A model generated the notes under the pieces. The model did not search any database. It was not told the origin of the DNA and saw nothing but the letters and a program-made list of their open reading frames with translations. The position numbers were made by a program, and so were the translations under genes. Below are positions 19,008 to 30,859 of a stretch of DNA of 43,883 bases, in pieces (within the stretch, counting starts at the first letter, position 1; each line of letters opens with the position of its first letter). The DNA is from Pseudozyma flocculosa PF-1 (Eukaryota; Basidiomycota; Ustilaginomycetes; Ustilaginales; Ustilaginaceae), in assembly GCF_000417875.1 (NCBI RefSeq), contig NW_006920884.1:554286-598168 (forward strand). Direction: 5' to 3'.

Positions 19008-20610
19008 ATGTCTGACCCCAACCAGAGCGTCGTCGACCCCGCCGCCAACATCAACGGCGCCGCCCTCGCAGAGGCACCCGCCAGCGAGAACCCCGGCAAC
19101 ACCGGCGACGAGGCCCTCAAGGTAAGTCCGGCTGCACTGGCACTCCAGGAATTGCCTTGATGGAGGGCAGCATGGCGCCAATCAGGGGCTTGCACAGACG
19201 GGCATGCCAAAAAGCTAGGCCCAGCCGGGCTCGACGGGCCGATCGCATGGCCACCTTGCCGGCGCAGAGGCTCGCACCATGTCGATCTTGGAGCTTTCGA
19301 GAATCGCAGACTAGACCAGGACCTATGCTGCTGTTGCCCGGCCTGTCTGGCCAGCTGTGTGCCCATCGATGAGCGCGGCATGTCGCTGACCGTCCCTGCT
19401 CCGTACCTCCCGCTTCCGCTCGCTCGCAGGTTTTTGCCGGCAACCTCGCTTTTGCCACCTCCGAGGATGAGCTCAAGACGATCTTTTCCGAAGCCGGCAC
19501 CGTGTAAGTGCCTCTGCCCTTGCGCTCGTCCTCGATGGCTTCTGCTGCCGGGGCTGGCGGTCCTGGATGGCTTGCGAGGGAATGCCGCTGACGATGGGAC
19601 CTGCCGACTGCCTCTGTTCGCGCTCTGCACCTCTTTCGCTCTCTCATCGACCTGCCCTTTGCCACAGAACACAAGCAACGATCATCACGCGCGGCACCCG
19701 CTCGCTCGGGTACGGCTTCGTCACCTACTCGTCCGAGGCCGAGGCGCAGAAGGCGGTGCAGCTGCTCGACAAGCGCGAGGTCGGCGGCCGACAGATCAGC
19801 GTCGAGAGCGCCAAGCCCCAGGCCCCGCACGTCGAGGGCGCGGCGAGGAAGAGCGCCAAGAAGAAGAGCGAGAAGAAGGCGCAGAGCAGCGGCGTGAGTA
19901 GCCAGCGCTGGCGGGCGGCCGGAGCCGCCGCAGTATCCCCTCTCAACTCTCCACCCTCCTCGTGCCCTTTGAGGGACGGCGTGAAACTGACTGATCGACC
20001 TCCTCCTGTCCTGCCCTGCCTCCTTGCTAATCAGGCCCGCGCCGCTCGACGACCTCGGGCGGACGACGGCGAAGAGGGCGGCGCCGACAACGACGAGGTC
20101 AAAAAGGAGGGCGCCGATGCCAACGGTGACGGCACCGCCAAGACGTCCAAGAGCCAGAGGAAGAAGAAGGCGTCCAAGGCCAAGGCCGAGAGGGCCGAGG
20201 GCGAGGCCAACGGCGCTTCCGGCGAGTCGCAGCCCAAGGAGCCCAAGGCCAAGCGCCAGCCCCGCGGCGCCCCGACGGGCGAGCCGAGCCAGACGCTCGT
20301 CTTTGTCGCCAACCTGGCGTTTGAGACGACCGACGACACGCTCAAGGCGGCGTTTGAGCAGGACTACAAGATCAAGTCGGCGCACGTCGTCAAGAGGAAG
20401 GGCGGCAACCGCAGCAAGGGCTTCGGCTTCGTCGACTTTGCCGACCACGCCGAGCAGCAGAGGGCCATCGAGGCGGCCCAGGGCAAGGAGATTGACGGCC
20501 GCACCATCAGCCTCAAGGTGGCCGTCCAGGACGACCGGGACAGCATCAAGCCCGAGGCCGATGGTGACGCCGCCCCCGCCGTCAAGCAGGAGGCCAGCGC
20601 GACGGCCTAA
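19008..20610 (+). CDS. RNA-binding protein with two RRM domains and a lysine-rich linker
   Basis: Four exons: 19008-19121, 19430-19503, 19668-19893 and 20035-20610, giving 329 residues. RRM1 has RNP2-like 'VFAGNLAF' and RNP1-like 'LGYGFVTY'. RRM2 has 'VFVANLAF' and 'SKGFGFVDF'. Between them is a Lys/Ala/Glu-rich linker ('KKKSEKKAQ', 'KSQRKKKASKAKAERAEG'), likely nuclear or nucleolar targeting. The organisation resembles fission-yeast Rnp24-type and other nucleolar RRM proteins. The function is inferred only as RNA binding, perhaps in ribosome biogenesis. Intron 1 is long for this locus (308 nt) and falls exactly before RNP2 of RRM1. Intron 3 (141 nt) is a multiple of three without a stop and lies in the linker, so its retention would only lengthen the linker. 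Confidence 0.88.
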
Positions 20611-21480
20611 GGGCGAGTCCCGCACACGCGCGCCGATCCGCCGCGGTCGGGCTTCCGAACTGACGTGGGCCTGACCCGGAAGGAAGGGGGGGAAGTGGGA
20701 CTCTCGATCGGTACGTGGCGGCACCGAGGACGGGAGATGTAGCCGTGTCGGGACGATCGAGCCGGCCTCTTGGCCTGCTCTGCCCCAACGACGGCGGCGG
20801 CGGCAGAAGCAGCAGCAAAAGCAGCTCGTCGACGAGGCGGGACTGAGCTGCTCGTTGGGCCACGTCGACCGTCGCCATGAAGCGGAAACGGAGGCCCGCA
20901 CGAGGCCCGAAGTTATGCAGTCATGTTTGTCTACCGCAGCCTGCGCCGCCATCACGGCCATCCACCCACGCGATCCTCGCTTTCCGCTCTGCACCTGCCA
21001 TGCCGGGATAGGGCGCGGACAGGGCGCTGCAGCGGTGGTGGTGGTGGTGGTGGTGGTGGCGGCGCTCAGTATCGCAATAAAACGAAGATGAAGGACGGGG
21101 CGTTGGTCGGTTTGTGCCGGGAATGTGCCGGGACCGGGAGCTGGGCGTGGTCGTGTGGCCGGGGAGATGAGCTAACCAGCGTCGATGGGCGTGGCTCGTG
21201 CGTGGGGCCAACCTCCACAAGCGCCTGGCAAGGGGGGCCGGATCGCGGCTTGGCGCCGACATCTGGCAGGGTTGCCTGCCAGCTTGGCCCTCGTTCGCCG
21301 TCGCCGTCGCCGTCGCCCACGCTTTCCTTCCCTTTCTCCTCTTCCCAGATTCCCCATCTTCCATCCTCCCCATCGACGCTCCAGCATCGCCGTCGAGACC
21401 ACGCTCTGCCTGTGCATCGGATCCTTTTCATCCCCTGGTCACGCACCTTTGTCGCGTCCCTCCGCCGCTCGCTCTGCTTG
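20611..21480. other. Intergenic region RRM gene / MoCF gene
   Basis: 870 bp between two plus-strand genes. It contains a GGT array at about 21034-21060 (ACC on the minus strand) followed by an AATAAA at 21076-21081, and a pyrimidine-rich leader before 21481. A 26-residue minus-strand frame starting just after the ACC run has no recognisable product. Confidence 0.45.
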
Positions 21481-22682
21481 ATGCCGACGGGCAGCACCAC
21501 CGCGACCGTCACCGCCGCCGCCTCTCGACTGCTTCTCCACAGCAACCTCGGCGCACGCACCCTTACCCGGGTATCCACATCCCGGCCCGCGACCCGCTAC
21601 CTGGCTTCCTTGCCCTTTGCACCCCTGCCGCTGCAGATCCGCGCCATGTCGTCGACCAACAACGCCTCGGCCGCACCCGCCGCGCCACCACCCAAGCTGC
21701 CGACGTTTGCCAAGTCGCCCGTGCCGGCCAACCCGCTGGGTCCGAACACATACGTCAAGACGGCGGCGTGCCTCATCATCGGCGACGAGGTGCTCAACGG
21801 CAAGACCAAGGACTCGAACTCAAACTACTTTGCCAAGTTTTGCTTCACGCTGGGCATCGACCTGCAGCGCATCGAGGTCATCCCGGACGACACTGAGCAG
21901 ATTGTCGAGGCCGCCCAGCGCCTCTCGGCGCGCCACGACCTCGTCATCACCTCGGGCGGCATCGGACCCACCCCGGACGACATCACCTACGAGTCGATCG
22001 CCAAGGCCTTTGGCGCCGGCCTCACCTACCACGACGAAACCATCCGCCGCATGGCAGAGAACCTAAAGGCGCGCAACGTCGACACCTCGACCGTCACCGA
22101 GGAGATGATCACGGCGAGGAAGCGCATGGCCCTCTTCCCGGACCGCGACGCAGAGGTCATCTACCCCACCGAGCAGCTCTGGGTGCCCGTCGTGCGCATG
22201 AAGGGAAAGCTGTGCATCCTCCCCGGCGTGCCCCGGCTCTTTGAGGTGAGCTCGCGGCGTCCCCAGGCCTGCGCGGCATCCACGCGGCGGAAAACTGACA
22301 TCCCGACCCGGCCTCCGTTCTGCTCCTACCCATCGCGACCGCGCAGGCCCTGCTCGACGGTCTGGAGCAGTACATCCCCATCGACCCCAACCGCCCGCGC
22401 CCCTACCGTCTGCTCATCCACACCCGGCTGCCCGAGAGCAACATCAGCCCGTTCCTCGTCAAGCTGACGGAAAAGTGCAAGCCCGAGGGCATCAAGGTGG
22501 GCTCGTACCCCAAGTGGAACAACGGCGTCGACGTGTCCCTCATCGGCGAGGACCTCGGCCGACTCCAGGAGCTGGGCAAGGAGGTGGAGCGCGAAGTCCA
22601 GGGCACCATCCTCGAGCAAGGCAAGGTCGGCGAGACGCCTGCCGCCGCCGCCGCCGTCGCGCCCACGACGGGTAAGATGTAG
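21481..22682 (+). CDS. Molybdopterin-binding (MoCF/CinA-like) domain protein
   Basis: Exons 21481-22245 and 22347-22682 give 366 residues. The MoaB/Mog-type domain begins near residue 94 ('TAACLIIGDEVLNGKTKDSNSNYFAK') and includes the signature 'VITSGGIGPTPDDITYESIAKAF'. The C-terminal part ('LIHTRLPESNISPFLVKL', 'KVGSYPKWNNGVDVSLIGED') matches the conserved tail of the eukaryotic CinA-like/FAD-synthase-related group. Such proteins are annotated as molybdopterin-binding, though the biochemical role of the fungal stand-alone form is unsettled. The first about 55 residues are rich in Arg, Ser, Ala and Leu with few acidic residues, so they could be a mitochondrial presequence. If translation starts instead at the ATG at 21646 (MSSTNN), the protein would be cytosolic. 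The 101-nt intron has GTGAGC, a CTGAC branch and GCGCAG. Confidence 0.88.
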
Positions 22683-23588
22683 CAGGTCGAGCTGGTCGGC
22701 GCGAGCGGGTCGTAGAACGATGGTGTTGGAGAGCGTCGCTGGAGATGGCGGTGCGGCGAGTGGTAGGCGGAGTATCGTCTAGAGCATGCACAGATCTCCC
22801 TCTCTCTCCTCGGGACCGGCCCATCGGACAGCCCCTTGGAAGTCAAAGAGACTCTAAGCAATCCTTCAAGGCCAGACGACCGTGCTCCTCGTCCGGTCGG
22901 CGGCGTCGTGTGAAAGCGAAAGAGGCTCAACCCGACCCAGCCTCTGGCACTCGCGCAGGCCGTGCCGCGTAGCGCGTCGAGGTCCATGCTGAGCCTGTCG
23001 AGAAGAAGGTCGGTCGGTGTCGTCGTCATCGTCATTGTCGTTGTCGTCGTGGTGATTCTTCGCGCTGGCGATAGGGAAGGAGGGGTCGAGCTCGCGCCTG
23101 GATCCTGGAGGAGAATGGTGTGCCTCTCCCGCTGCGATAGCTCGCTCAAGCGGAGGATGCCACTACGTCGGACCCGACTCGTCTTACCCTAGCTTGCCGG
23201 CCTGGTCGCTGCGTCGAGCTGCCACTTCGGCACGTCCCCGCGGCTACTTTGGGCAACCGCATCGTATCTCCCTCCGACGCATCCAAGCCCAAACCACGGC
23301 CGGCCCAACCCAACACAACCCGCTCCGATCCGATCCGATCCGATCAGGTTCGGTTCGGTCCGATGCCGATGCGCTACGGTTCGATCTTCACAGCCACGTT
23401 GCACGCCAGGAGAGAGGGTCAGCGGAGGATGCCAAATGGCTTGATCCTCATTGGTCACTCTCCTCTCTGGCGCCGTCTTGTTGGCTACACTCGATCGATG
23501 GGCACGGTGGTATGATGATGCCGCCGGCTCGTGGGCCTGCCACGCACGACTCCGGCTGCACCTTCGGCTTCATGGACTTCGCGAGATT

Positions 23589-23590
<2 letters not shown>

Positions 23591-23625
<35 letters not shown>

Positions 23626-23634
23626 CCGGCCTGC
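23591..23634. repeat. CTGC tetramer array
   Basis: About ten copies of CTGC with one CCGG variant. Confidence 0.9.
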
Positions 23635-24802
23635 CTCTCTGGCGCGCATGCAACCAATGAACCCAGCCTAAGCCTACGCCCGTTGCATCGCTGCTCGCTC
23701 GGCTTCTCCGCATCATTTGAGCCTCCATCCCGATGGTGCTGGGATGCTACAGTAACGCCCAGCTAAGCAGCGAGCAAGCAAGAGTAGTGTTGCCGCGGCG
23801 AGCCCAAACCCATTCGTACCTGGCTGCGAGCTTGCCGACGCTTGCATAGGGACAGGGAAGGTCCTCCCCTGTCTCGGGCTGGACGATCGGATCCCCCCGA
23901 ACCCTAGCCTGCCGTCTGCTGGTCCAGCTTGCCCCCTCTTCACCCCCTATTTTGAGGGCCCGATACTGTAGCCGGAGCGGGGCTGAAAACGGGCTCCTGG
24001 CCGCCGGTGATCCGGTGGCGCTGTTCAGTTCGAGCAAGCAAGCAAGCTAAGGTGGCCACGCCGAGACCGAGGCACGGGAAGAGACCGGTTGATCAACGGA
24101 CGCGGCAAGCTCAACCTCGACGACGGCGGAGCGGCAGAACTGCGACTGGGAGCGAGCCAGCAAGCTAAGGTGGCGAAGTGGCGCTGGGCGGATCAACCGA
24201 TTCCGCACCCTCCGCCGTTTTGGCTCTGGCTCTGGCTCCGGCTCTAGCCAAGGGCCACCGATGGCCAAGTCGACTGGATGACACCCAGCCGTGACCGGTC
24301 GAGGCGATGCACGTCGAGCTTGGTTGCTTGCTTGCTTGCGCGTTCCGGCCTTTGCCTGCACAGCCTCGGTTTCGTCATGGCCTTCGACGTACGGTTTCGG
24401 TGTACAGTAGGTGCCTAGCTGCATTCTCTTGCACGTTGCGCTTGGTCCTCGAAGTCGGAAGTGACTTTCCGGTACACCCCGCCTCTGGCGTGCCTGCCGG
24501 CCTGTGGGCCGACTGCTGAGCTGGTGCCCGATGTTGTTATGCGTGGTCGAGCGAGCGTTATCCGCCGCCCGTTCCTCGCCGCGGTTGTCTCGAATCACAC
24601 CCCCTTCGCTACGCCTGACGTGGCCACGTTACGTTACGCTACGGAAGATGGACGAGGCGAGGCCGTGTGAGCTAAGGCGACACATCGCCGGCAACGCAAC
24701 GCATCGCAACGCATCGGCCCTGCCTTCCGGAGTCCATCGAGCGCATCGGCACGCTGGCCTCATCGGTCAGTACCGTACAGTAGCATGCCTACCGAATCGC
24801 GG

Positions 24803-24933
24803 CTCGACACTCGACACTCGACACTCGACACTCGACACTCGACACTCGACACTCGACACTCGACACTCGACACTCGACACTCGACACTCGACACTCGACA
24901 CTCGACACTCGACACTCGACTCGACTCGACTCG
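24803..24933. repeat. CTCGACA heptamer minisatellite grading into CTCGA pentamers
   Basis: About 16 perfect heptamers (24803-24916) followed directly by four CTCGA pentamers to 24933. The pentamer equals the heptamer minus two bases, suggesting slippage between the two forms. Confidence 0.95.
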
Positions 24934-25225
24934 CCATAAAGGAAGCGAAATGGCCTCATCGCATCGCATCATCTCCGGGCGAAAACAACATGAGGGCGAG
25001 GCACGCGTGGGGGGGCAGTGGTCAAATTGGTTTCGCCTATTGGACGGAAGAGGTCGCTCCATGTCGGCCAGCCGCGGGTTGAGCCGGCGGTACACGCGCG
25101 GGCCGTCATGGACCCCTCGAGCACGTTTTCGCAGGGTCCGAGAGGCAGACGCAGCAGCAGCAGCAGCGGCGGAGGCAGCAGCCGGTTCTCACGTACGCTG
25201 GCAGCAACGACGACGGCGACGGCGG

Positions 25226-25255
25226 ACGCAACGCAACGCAACGCAACGCAACGCA
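25226..25255. repeat. GCAAC pentamer array
   Basis: Six copies. A looser version of the same word (GCAAC/GCATC) occurs about 500 bp upstream near 24690-24715. Confidence 0.85.
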
Positions 25256-27784
25256 CGCTGGCCTGGCAGCTGAGATGCATCAAAAGGTGGGTCGACCGGC
25301 CCATTGGCGCTATTTTTGGCCCTCGCCCGCCGCCGCCGCCTGCCCTGGCCTGCCCTGCCTTGCTTGCTTGCCTCTCCTGCGCCCCGCACGCCCTCACATG
25401 TTCAATCTGGCTGGCTGCCACCTGTCCTTTTGTTTCAATTTGAATTTCGCAGGGCCATGGGGCTGTCTCCTCCTCTTCGACCCTCCACAACACTGCCGGG
25501 GGTCTCGTCGCCGTCAGCTCACCCATCGCACGGGCTCTGGAGATTACAACGGACGCCATCGACGCCATCGTCCTCGCGAGGGGTCGGGGAGGGGAGGCAC
25601 CAGACGACATGCGGACAGCCCCTGCTCCATCGAGCTACGGTACTGTATCCGACCGTCGGCGAGCGGTCAGAGGCGGCGGCTCCAACCGTCGGCTCACGGC
25701 CGCAGATGCTGCCGTCGTTGAGACAGGCAGGCGGGCATCAGGACATCGTCGATGCGTTCGTGGCGAGGAGCGAGCGAGCGGGGAGAATAATTTGGGCTCC
25801 GACTCGGCTTTGAACCGACAAGGAGTGGGCCAGCCAACGTTGCAGGCAGGCGGTCTAGCCCGCATATCGAGCAGCCGGCTTGCCGTACCTCTCTGGCGGC
25901 GCCGTCGATGGGCGGTCTGGCCTAGGCTGGGTCGGCAGCAGCGCAGCGCAGCCTGGCCTGGCCACGCCCATCACCCGCCTCGCTCTGATCTCCGTCGATT
26001 GACGGGGCGTCTGCCGCTCTGGTCGAGGCTTACCTGAACGTGCCAGCCAGCCAGCCAGCCCGCCGGCGCCTCTCGGAAACGGTACGGATGACGGTAAAAT
26101 CCTGGACGATGACTCTCGGCGATCACGACAATTGCCTGCCTACGCCTGTCCTCTGGCGATACGGTGTGCGCGTGCTTTCGATCCCGCTCTTGACGAGGCA
26201 GCCGGCGGCGGGGGGTCATGTTCCATCGCGCACTTTGGCGGCGGCGGCCAAGCTTCTGGTAGCTCATCAACGGAACAAAGGCAGGCTTCGCGCCGGCCTG
26301 CAGCTGCGAGCAAGCAAGCTAAGCACTGTCTTCCCACCGTGCGTACCTTAACCTCCTCGATCGCATCACAAACCTACGAACGCTGAGCTTGGCCTGCCCG
26401 TCGCCTCCCTGCTTTCGCTGCTTGACTAACCGTGAGCCAAAACGGCGAGGCTAGGGGGCGTGTGTGCCGCCGAGATCGGACCACATCCGAGGCAGAGGGG
26501 CGGGCAGGGTCGGTCGAGAAGCGTCGAGAAGGGGACCACCCCCTGAACGGGCAATCGCAGCACCAGCATGTCATCGACCGTCGCCGGCGGCGGCTTGCCT
26601 GCCCGTCTGCCTACCGCACCGTATTCTACGCCGCCGCGCTGGCCGTGCTTCATCAAGATAGGGCGGCAGGGGAAAGGCGGGGGGCGTCGCCCGGCGCTGC
26701 AACGGCCCGAAGCAGCGGCCACTTTTCGCCGTCGCCGACGCCGCCGCCTCCGCCTCTGTCGCTGGGCTCTGTAGACGCACACCCCGCCCGGGCTGTACGT
26801 AAGTGCCTACATACGTGCGCTTTCCCCAGTGCATTCCAGCAGAGCTGCTGCTGCCATCTGGATCAAGCAGCAGGCAGGCAGGCAAAACCGTACCGGTCGG
26901 GGCTGTGCCGCGGAGCTGCCAGAGTAGTTAGCGATAGCCAGGCTAGGCCGGCCGGTCGGCAGGCAGGCACCCCGGATGCAAGCTGGCCGACAGCAGGCAG
27001 GCAGGCAGATGATATGAAACGTGGCACCTCTCACGCTACGGGGGCGCCGTAGCCTAACTAGGCTCTGCAGGCAGGCGCCGCGCCAAAGAACAACAAACGA
27101 CGACGACGGAGCGAAGCGGCATCGCCGACCGGTAGCCTGGCACGCCTGCCAGCTGCACAAAAGCGCACCCCACCTCCGATGTACGCCGCGCCATCTCTCC
27201 GCTCCCCCCCACTTCCCGTTTCCTTGCTGCTCCTCGAAACCTAGCCTCGACCCGCCCGAGCTTGCTTCTCCTCCTCCTCCAGCTCCTGCTCCTCCTCCTC
27301 GTCGCCGCCATCTGACCTTCCTCTGCCACCGTGCCCGGTAGCCTCTCTCTTGTCTCGTCGATACATAAGCAAGGCATCGACCCGTTGCGTTGCCAAGGCG
27401 CTTTATCTCCGCTAGCCCGGGATTTTCCCCACCACCACCCAACCACCCACGCACCCACGCACGCGATCCAGCAACTTGGCGCCAAGCAAAAAAAAAAAGT
27501 GCGGCTGTGCCGTACCTAACTGCTAGCACCCCCATCCAGCGGCCTCGATCTCCCCTTCGACGTACGTCGTGCGGCATCTTGGTTCCGGTCCACATCCTCA
27601 CAGACGTCCAGAAACAGCCTCAGATCGACAAGGGTAGGTCATTGTCGTCGTCTTCGCCCTATTCCCCTCGTCGAGCTACTTAAACCTCGCGCCCCATCCT
27701 GGGGCCTTTGTCGCGCCGCACCAGGGCTGACCAATTAACGCAGAGGCGCTGCCTTCTCGACGTCCCATCCCCGCACCGATCAAA

Positions 27785-27814
27785 CAGCCAGCCAGCCAGC
27801 CAGCCAGCCAGCCC
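27785..27814. repeat. CAGC tetramer array upstream of the DOMON gene
   Basis: Seven copies of CAGC (or CCAG) located 57-86 bp before the start codon of the DOMON-cytochrome b561 gene, probably in its leader or core promoter. Confidence 0.85.
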
Positions 27815-27870
27815 CACCGTCGTTATTGAGAGGACCGCCTCGTTATTCAGCTCGCAACAATCCGCACACG

Positions 27871-29664
27871 ATGATTGTCCCCACCGCCCGCACCGTCTTC
27901 GGCGCGTCGGCGATGCTCGCCGCCTCGGTGCTGTCGACGGCCGGCACCGTCGCGGCCCAGGCCAACTCTCCGAGCGGGCTGACCGCAGACACCGCCTGCA
28001 ACTCGGTGAGTGCTCGTCAAGCAGCTTTGAACCGATGTATGCCGCCGCCGCCGCCGCCGCGAGTCTCTCAGCTCATCGTCTCGCTCGACGCGATCCGCCC
28101 CGCGACTTTTTATTTTTCATTGTGCCCCGCAGAACCTCTGCCTCAATGCCATCTACGACATGAGCGCCAACCGCATCAACTACACGATGACCACGCAGCA
28201 GGGAGGCAAGCAGATTGGCTGGTACGCCGTCGGCACCGGCAGCCGCATGGCGGGCTCGGACATGATGGTGAGTGCGCGATGCGGCGCGCGCGGATCCAAC
28301 CCACGCCTTCGACTTGGTCGACGCGCCCGTCGCGATTCTTCCTTCCCGGTCGCTTATCCGTATGCCCTCCTGCATCCCCCGTTGCCTGTCGCTCCATACG
28401 AACAGATCGGATGGGTCGGTACCGATGGCAAGCCCATCATGTCGCAGAGGACCGCCTCGGGACACCGTATGCCGACCACCGCCATCACGGCCCAGGCGGC
28501 CATGCCCATCAACGCCCGCACCTTTTCCAACAGCACGGGCACCGCCTGGTCCTGGTCCTCGCCCGTCTCGTCGTCGTCGTCGCTGAGCCCGTCTGCTAAG
28601 ACGAGCTTCATCTGGGCCGTCAACGGCAACAGCAACCCGGCCGACGACCCGTCGGCGGCGATCCGCGAGCACACCGACTACGGCGTCTTGAACCTCGACC
28701 TGACCAAGGCCTACACGCCGCCCGCCGATGGCAAAGCGCCGCCGGTGACGACCACGCCGGCAACAAGCAATGGCCAGACGGGCGACGCTTCGGCCTCGTC
28801 GGGCGGCGACGGAGACGAAGGCAGCTCCAAGACCTACAGGCTCATCCTCGCCCACCTGGTACGTCGTCGCCCGCCAATCCCCTCGATGACGCGTCCGATG
28901 CGTGCATCGCCTGGCGTCGCGTAACAACGCTGACCCGCTCGTGACTCCACCCCTTGTTCGTCCCGCACCCATCCCCCGTGCTCCTCCGCCTTCCCTACTG
29001 GTCGTAATCTCCCTCTCCCCCTTCCTACCTCGCCTCGCAGATCTTCATGACTCTGGCCTGGATGGTCGTCGCCCCGATCGCCGTCCTGATCGGCCGATAC
29101 GGCCGCACCACGATGAAGGCGTGGTACCCCTGGCACCAGAACCTGCAGTTCGGCACCCTCGTCCTGGCCATTGTCGGCTTCGGCGTCATCGTCTACATGG
29201 TCGAGGACGGCGGCGGCGGCCACTTTGACAACCTGCACGCCAAGGTGGGCCTCTCGGTGTTTATCCTCGCCGTGCTGCAGGGCGTCCTGGGCATCACGGG
29301 CCACAAGACGCGGCGCTTCAACCCGATCCGCATCGTCCACGTCGTCGTCGGCGTCGTGACCATGGCGCTGGCCATCTGGAACGTCGGCCTTGGCTACGAG
29401 CTGTGGAGCGAGCAGCACGGCACCAAGGCGTCCAAGTACATCATCTGGGGCGTCGGCTTCGGCCTGTTCGGCGGCCTCTGGGTGCTGGGCCTGGCGCTGC
29501 TGCCCAAGCAGCTCAAGACGTGGAAGGCCGAGGAGCAGGAGAAGCGCGGCCTGCCGTACCAGCACGACCAGCCGCCGGCCCAGTACCAGGACCAGCAGCA
29601 GCACCGCCGCAACCGCGACGACATCCGCCTCCTCGAAAAGTCGCAGCCGCCGTCGCTCGAGTAG
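27871..29664 (+). CDS. Secreted/membrane DOMON-cytochrome b561 redox protein
   Basis: Four exons: 27871-28005, 28133-28267, 28406-28858 and 29041-29664, giving 448 residues, all introns in phase 0. Residues 1-30 form a signal peptide ending near AAQ. The DOMON domain follows, with Met residues in 'GSRMAGSDMM' and a His in 'REHTDYGVLNLDLT' that could be the Met/His ligands of b-type heme, as in cellobiose dehydrogenase cytochrome domains. A Thr/Ser/Gly-rich linker leads to a cytochrome b561 membrane domain starting 'LILAHLIFMTLAWMVVAP'. Four candidate heme-ligand histidines are present at 240, 273, 307 and 341 ('AHL', 'WHQN', 'LHAK', 'IVHV'). The tail is Gln/Arg-rich and cytosolic. The family carries electrons across the membrane, probably supporting extracellular redox enzymes or metal reduction. 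The partner is unknown. Convergent with the hydrolase gene. Confidence 0.92.
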
Positions 29665-30859
29665 GCAGCCGATGGACCGCTCGACCTCGCGACCTCGCCG
29701 CCGCCGCCATCATCCGACTCCGATAGCATCGATCGGCCCATCGGCCGACTCCTCGCTCTTTCTCGCGGCCCTTTCTCGCGGCCGCTTTCCACGCCTTGTT
29801 GATTGATACCACCTAGTCTCGTCGTCTTTCTTCCGGCCAGGACCTTCGCCTTCACCGTCGTTGCATCCGTGTACATAGCCCCGAGGCGCAGCCCAACACG
29901 CGGGCAGGCGGCCGACCGCCGATCGCGGCCTCGATCCGATACGCGAGGGGCAGGCCTCTCGCCTCTGGTCGACGGGTGAATCGACGACGCCCTGCCCCGT
30001 CGCGCCGGCCCCCGCTCCACGACTGGAGATGGGGGTGCACCCTCCTTGAACTATCGCGCCGCATCCAGCCAAAGCCTTGACATTCATTCGCGCGGTCCGA
30101 GCGATTCGGCCAGAGGGGAGAGACAGAGAGGAAGCGCTTCGTCCGCCCGGTGGCTCGAGTTGAAAGGAGAGGAGGGGATCGTGGGGAGACGGCTGGCTAT
30201 GATACAAGGGACGGGGGACGCGAGGCGGTTGGGAGAGAGCGGAGGCGGGTCCCACCTCTGCACTCCTCCTCTCCATTCGCCCTCGTGGGGAGGACCGTCC
30301 CTGGCGAGGGTTAGTTCCCCTCCAGAGGGCGAGTCCTCCTCACGAGCGAGAGTGACGCTCGCGAGGGGGTAAGCCTGCTCACGAGGGCGAGTCCTCCTCA
30401 CGAGGGAGGCCGTCCTCCTCACGAGCGAGAGTCCTCTTCACGAGGTAGGGAGGGAACGAGGACCGAGACGACGGGAAAGATGCTGCTATGCGACGGACGG
30501 ACGGACGAAGGTGAGATGCTGACGGGACGGGCCGAGAGGGGAACGAGGGTGCCGGTGGAAAGAGAGACATTGTTCGTGTGCCGGCCGAACAGCTGCTGCT
30601 GCGAGTGAAGACGCTGCAGATGGTGTTGCTCCTGCTGCCGCTGCCGGTGGTGACGGTCTGGTGATGCTCGTGCTGATGGTGCTGTGACGAAAGGAGCCGG
30701 GTCGATGCGTGGTCGTGTCCGCCCGTCTCCGGACATGGAGAAAACGGGCCGGTCCGCGAGCGGGTATACACTGCTATGCGCTGAGAGAAGAGGGTGACGG
30801 ACGGGATGCTTGTTGATGTCGGCTCGGCGTCAATGGTCGTGGTCGCAGTCGCGCTGGGC
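29665..30859. other. Convergent 3' spacer DOMON gene / alpha-beta hydrolase
   Basis: 1.2 kb between two stop codons. It holds a diverged repeat at about 30335-30445 and purine-rich GAGAGG stretches. Frames here are open but carry no domain. Confidence 0.55.
30335..30445. repeat. Diverged minisatellite, core TCCTCCTCACGAG
   Basis: About five imperfect units of 16-30 bp sharing GTCCTCCTCACGAG with C or G following. Several units also contain ACGAGCGAGAG. On the minus strand the array translates as repeated LAREEDSP-like words, but without a supported gene. Confidence 0.75.

Larger units (their letters stand above)
22683..27870. other. Gene-poor, repeat-rich block 1
   Basis: About 5.2 kb in which I find no frame with recognisable domain, convincing intron structure or sensible composition. 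It carries (CTGC)n at 23591-23634, a heptamer minisatellite at 24803-24916, GCAAC pentamers at 25226-25255, GCAGG repeats at 26870-27010 and CAGC repeats at 27785-27814, plus many CTAGG/CCTAG words. Spacing between genes elsewhere is usually below 1.2 kb, so this block is unusual. A rapidly evolving or non-coding RNA gene cannot be excluded. Confidence 0.6.

Noticed and set aside
19117..20994. Long minus-strand open frame of 625 codons
   Set aside because: It overlaps the RRM gene exons and introns in antisense. Its Leu/Gly/Ala-rich composition is a shadow of the real gene.
20921..21020. Small minus-strand frame (26 codons) after an ACC-rich stretch
   Set aside because: Too short and without homology. 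The ACC leader resemblance alone is not enough to call a gene.
22683..23149. Minus-strand frame beginning SELSQRERHTILLQ
   Set aside because: The start looks protein-like, but the frame runs into Thr repeats and the antisense of the MoCF gene, with no domain.
24803..24933. CRISPR-like repeat array
   Set aside because: The units are contiguous heptamers with no spacers, in a eukaryotic genome. It is a minisatellite.
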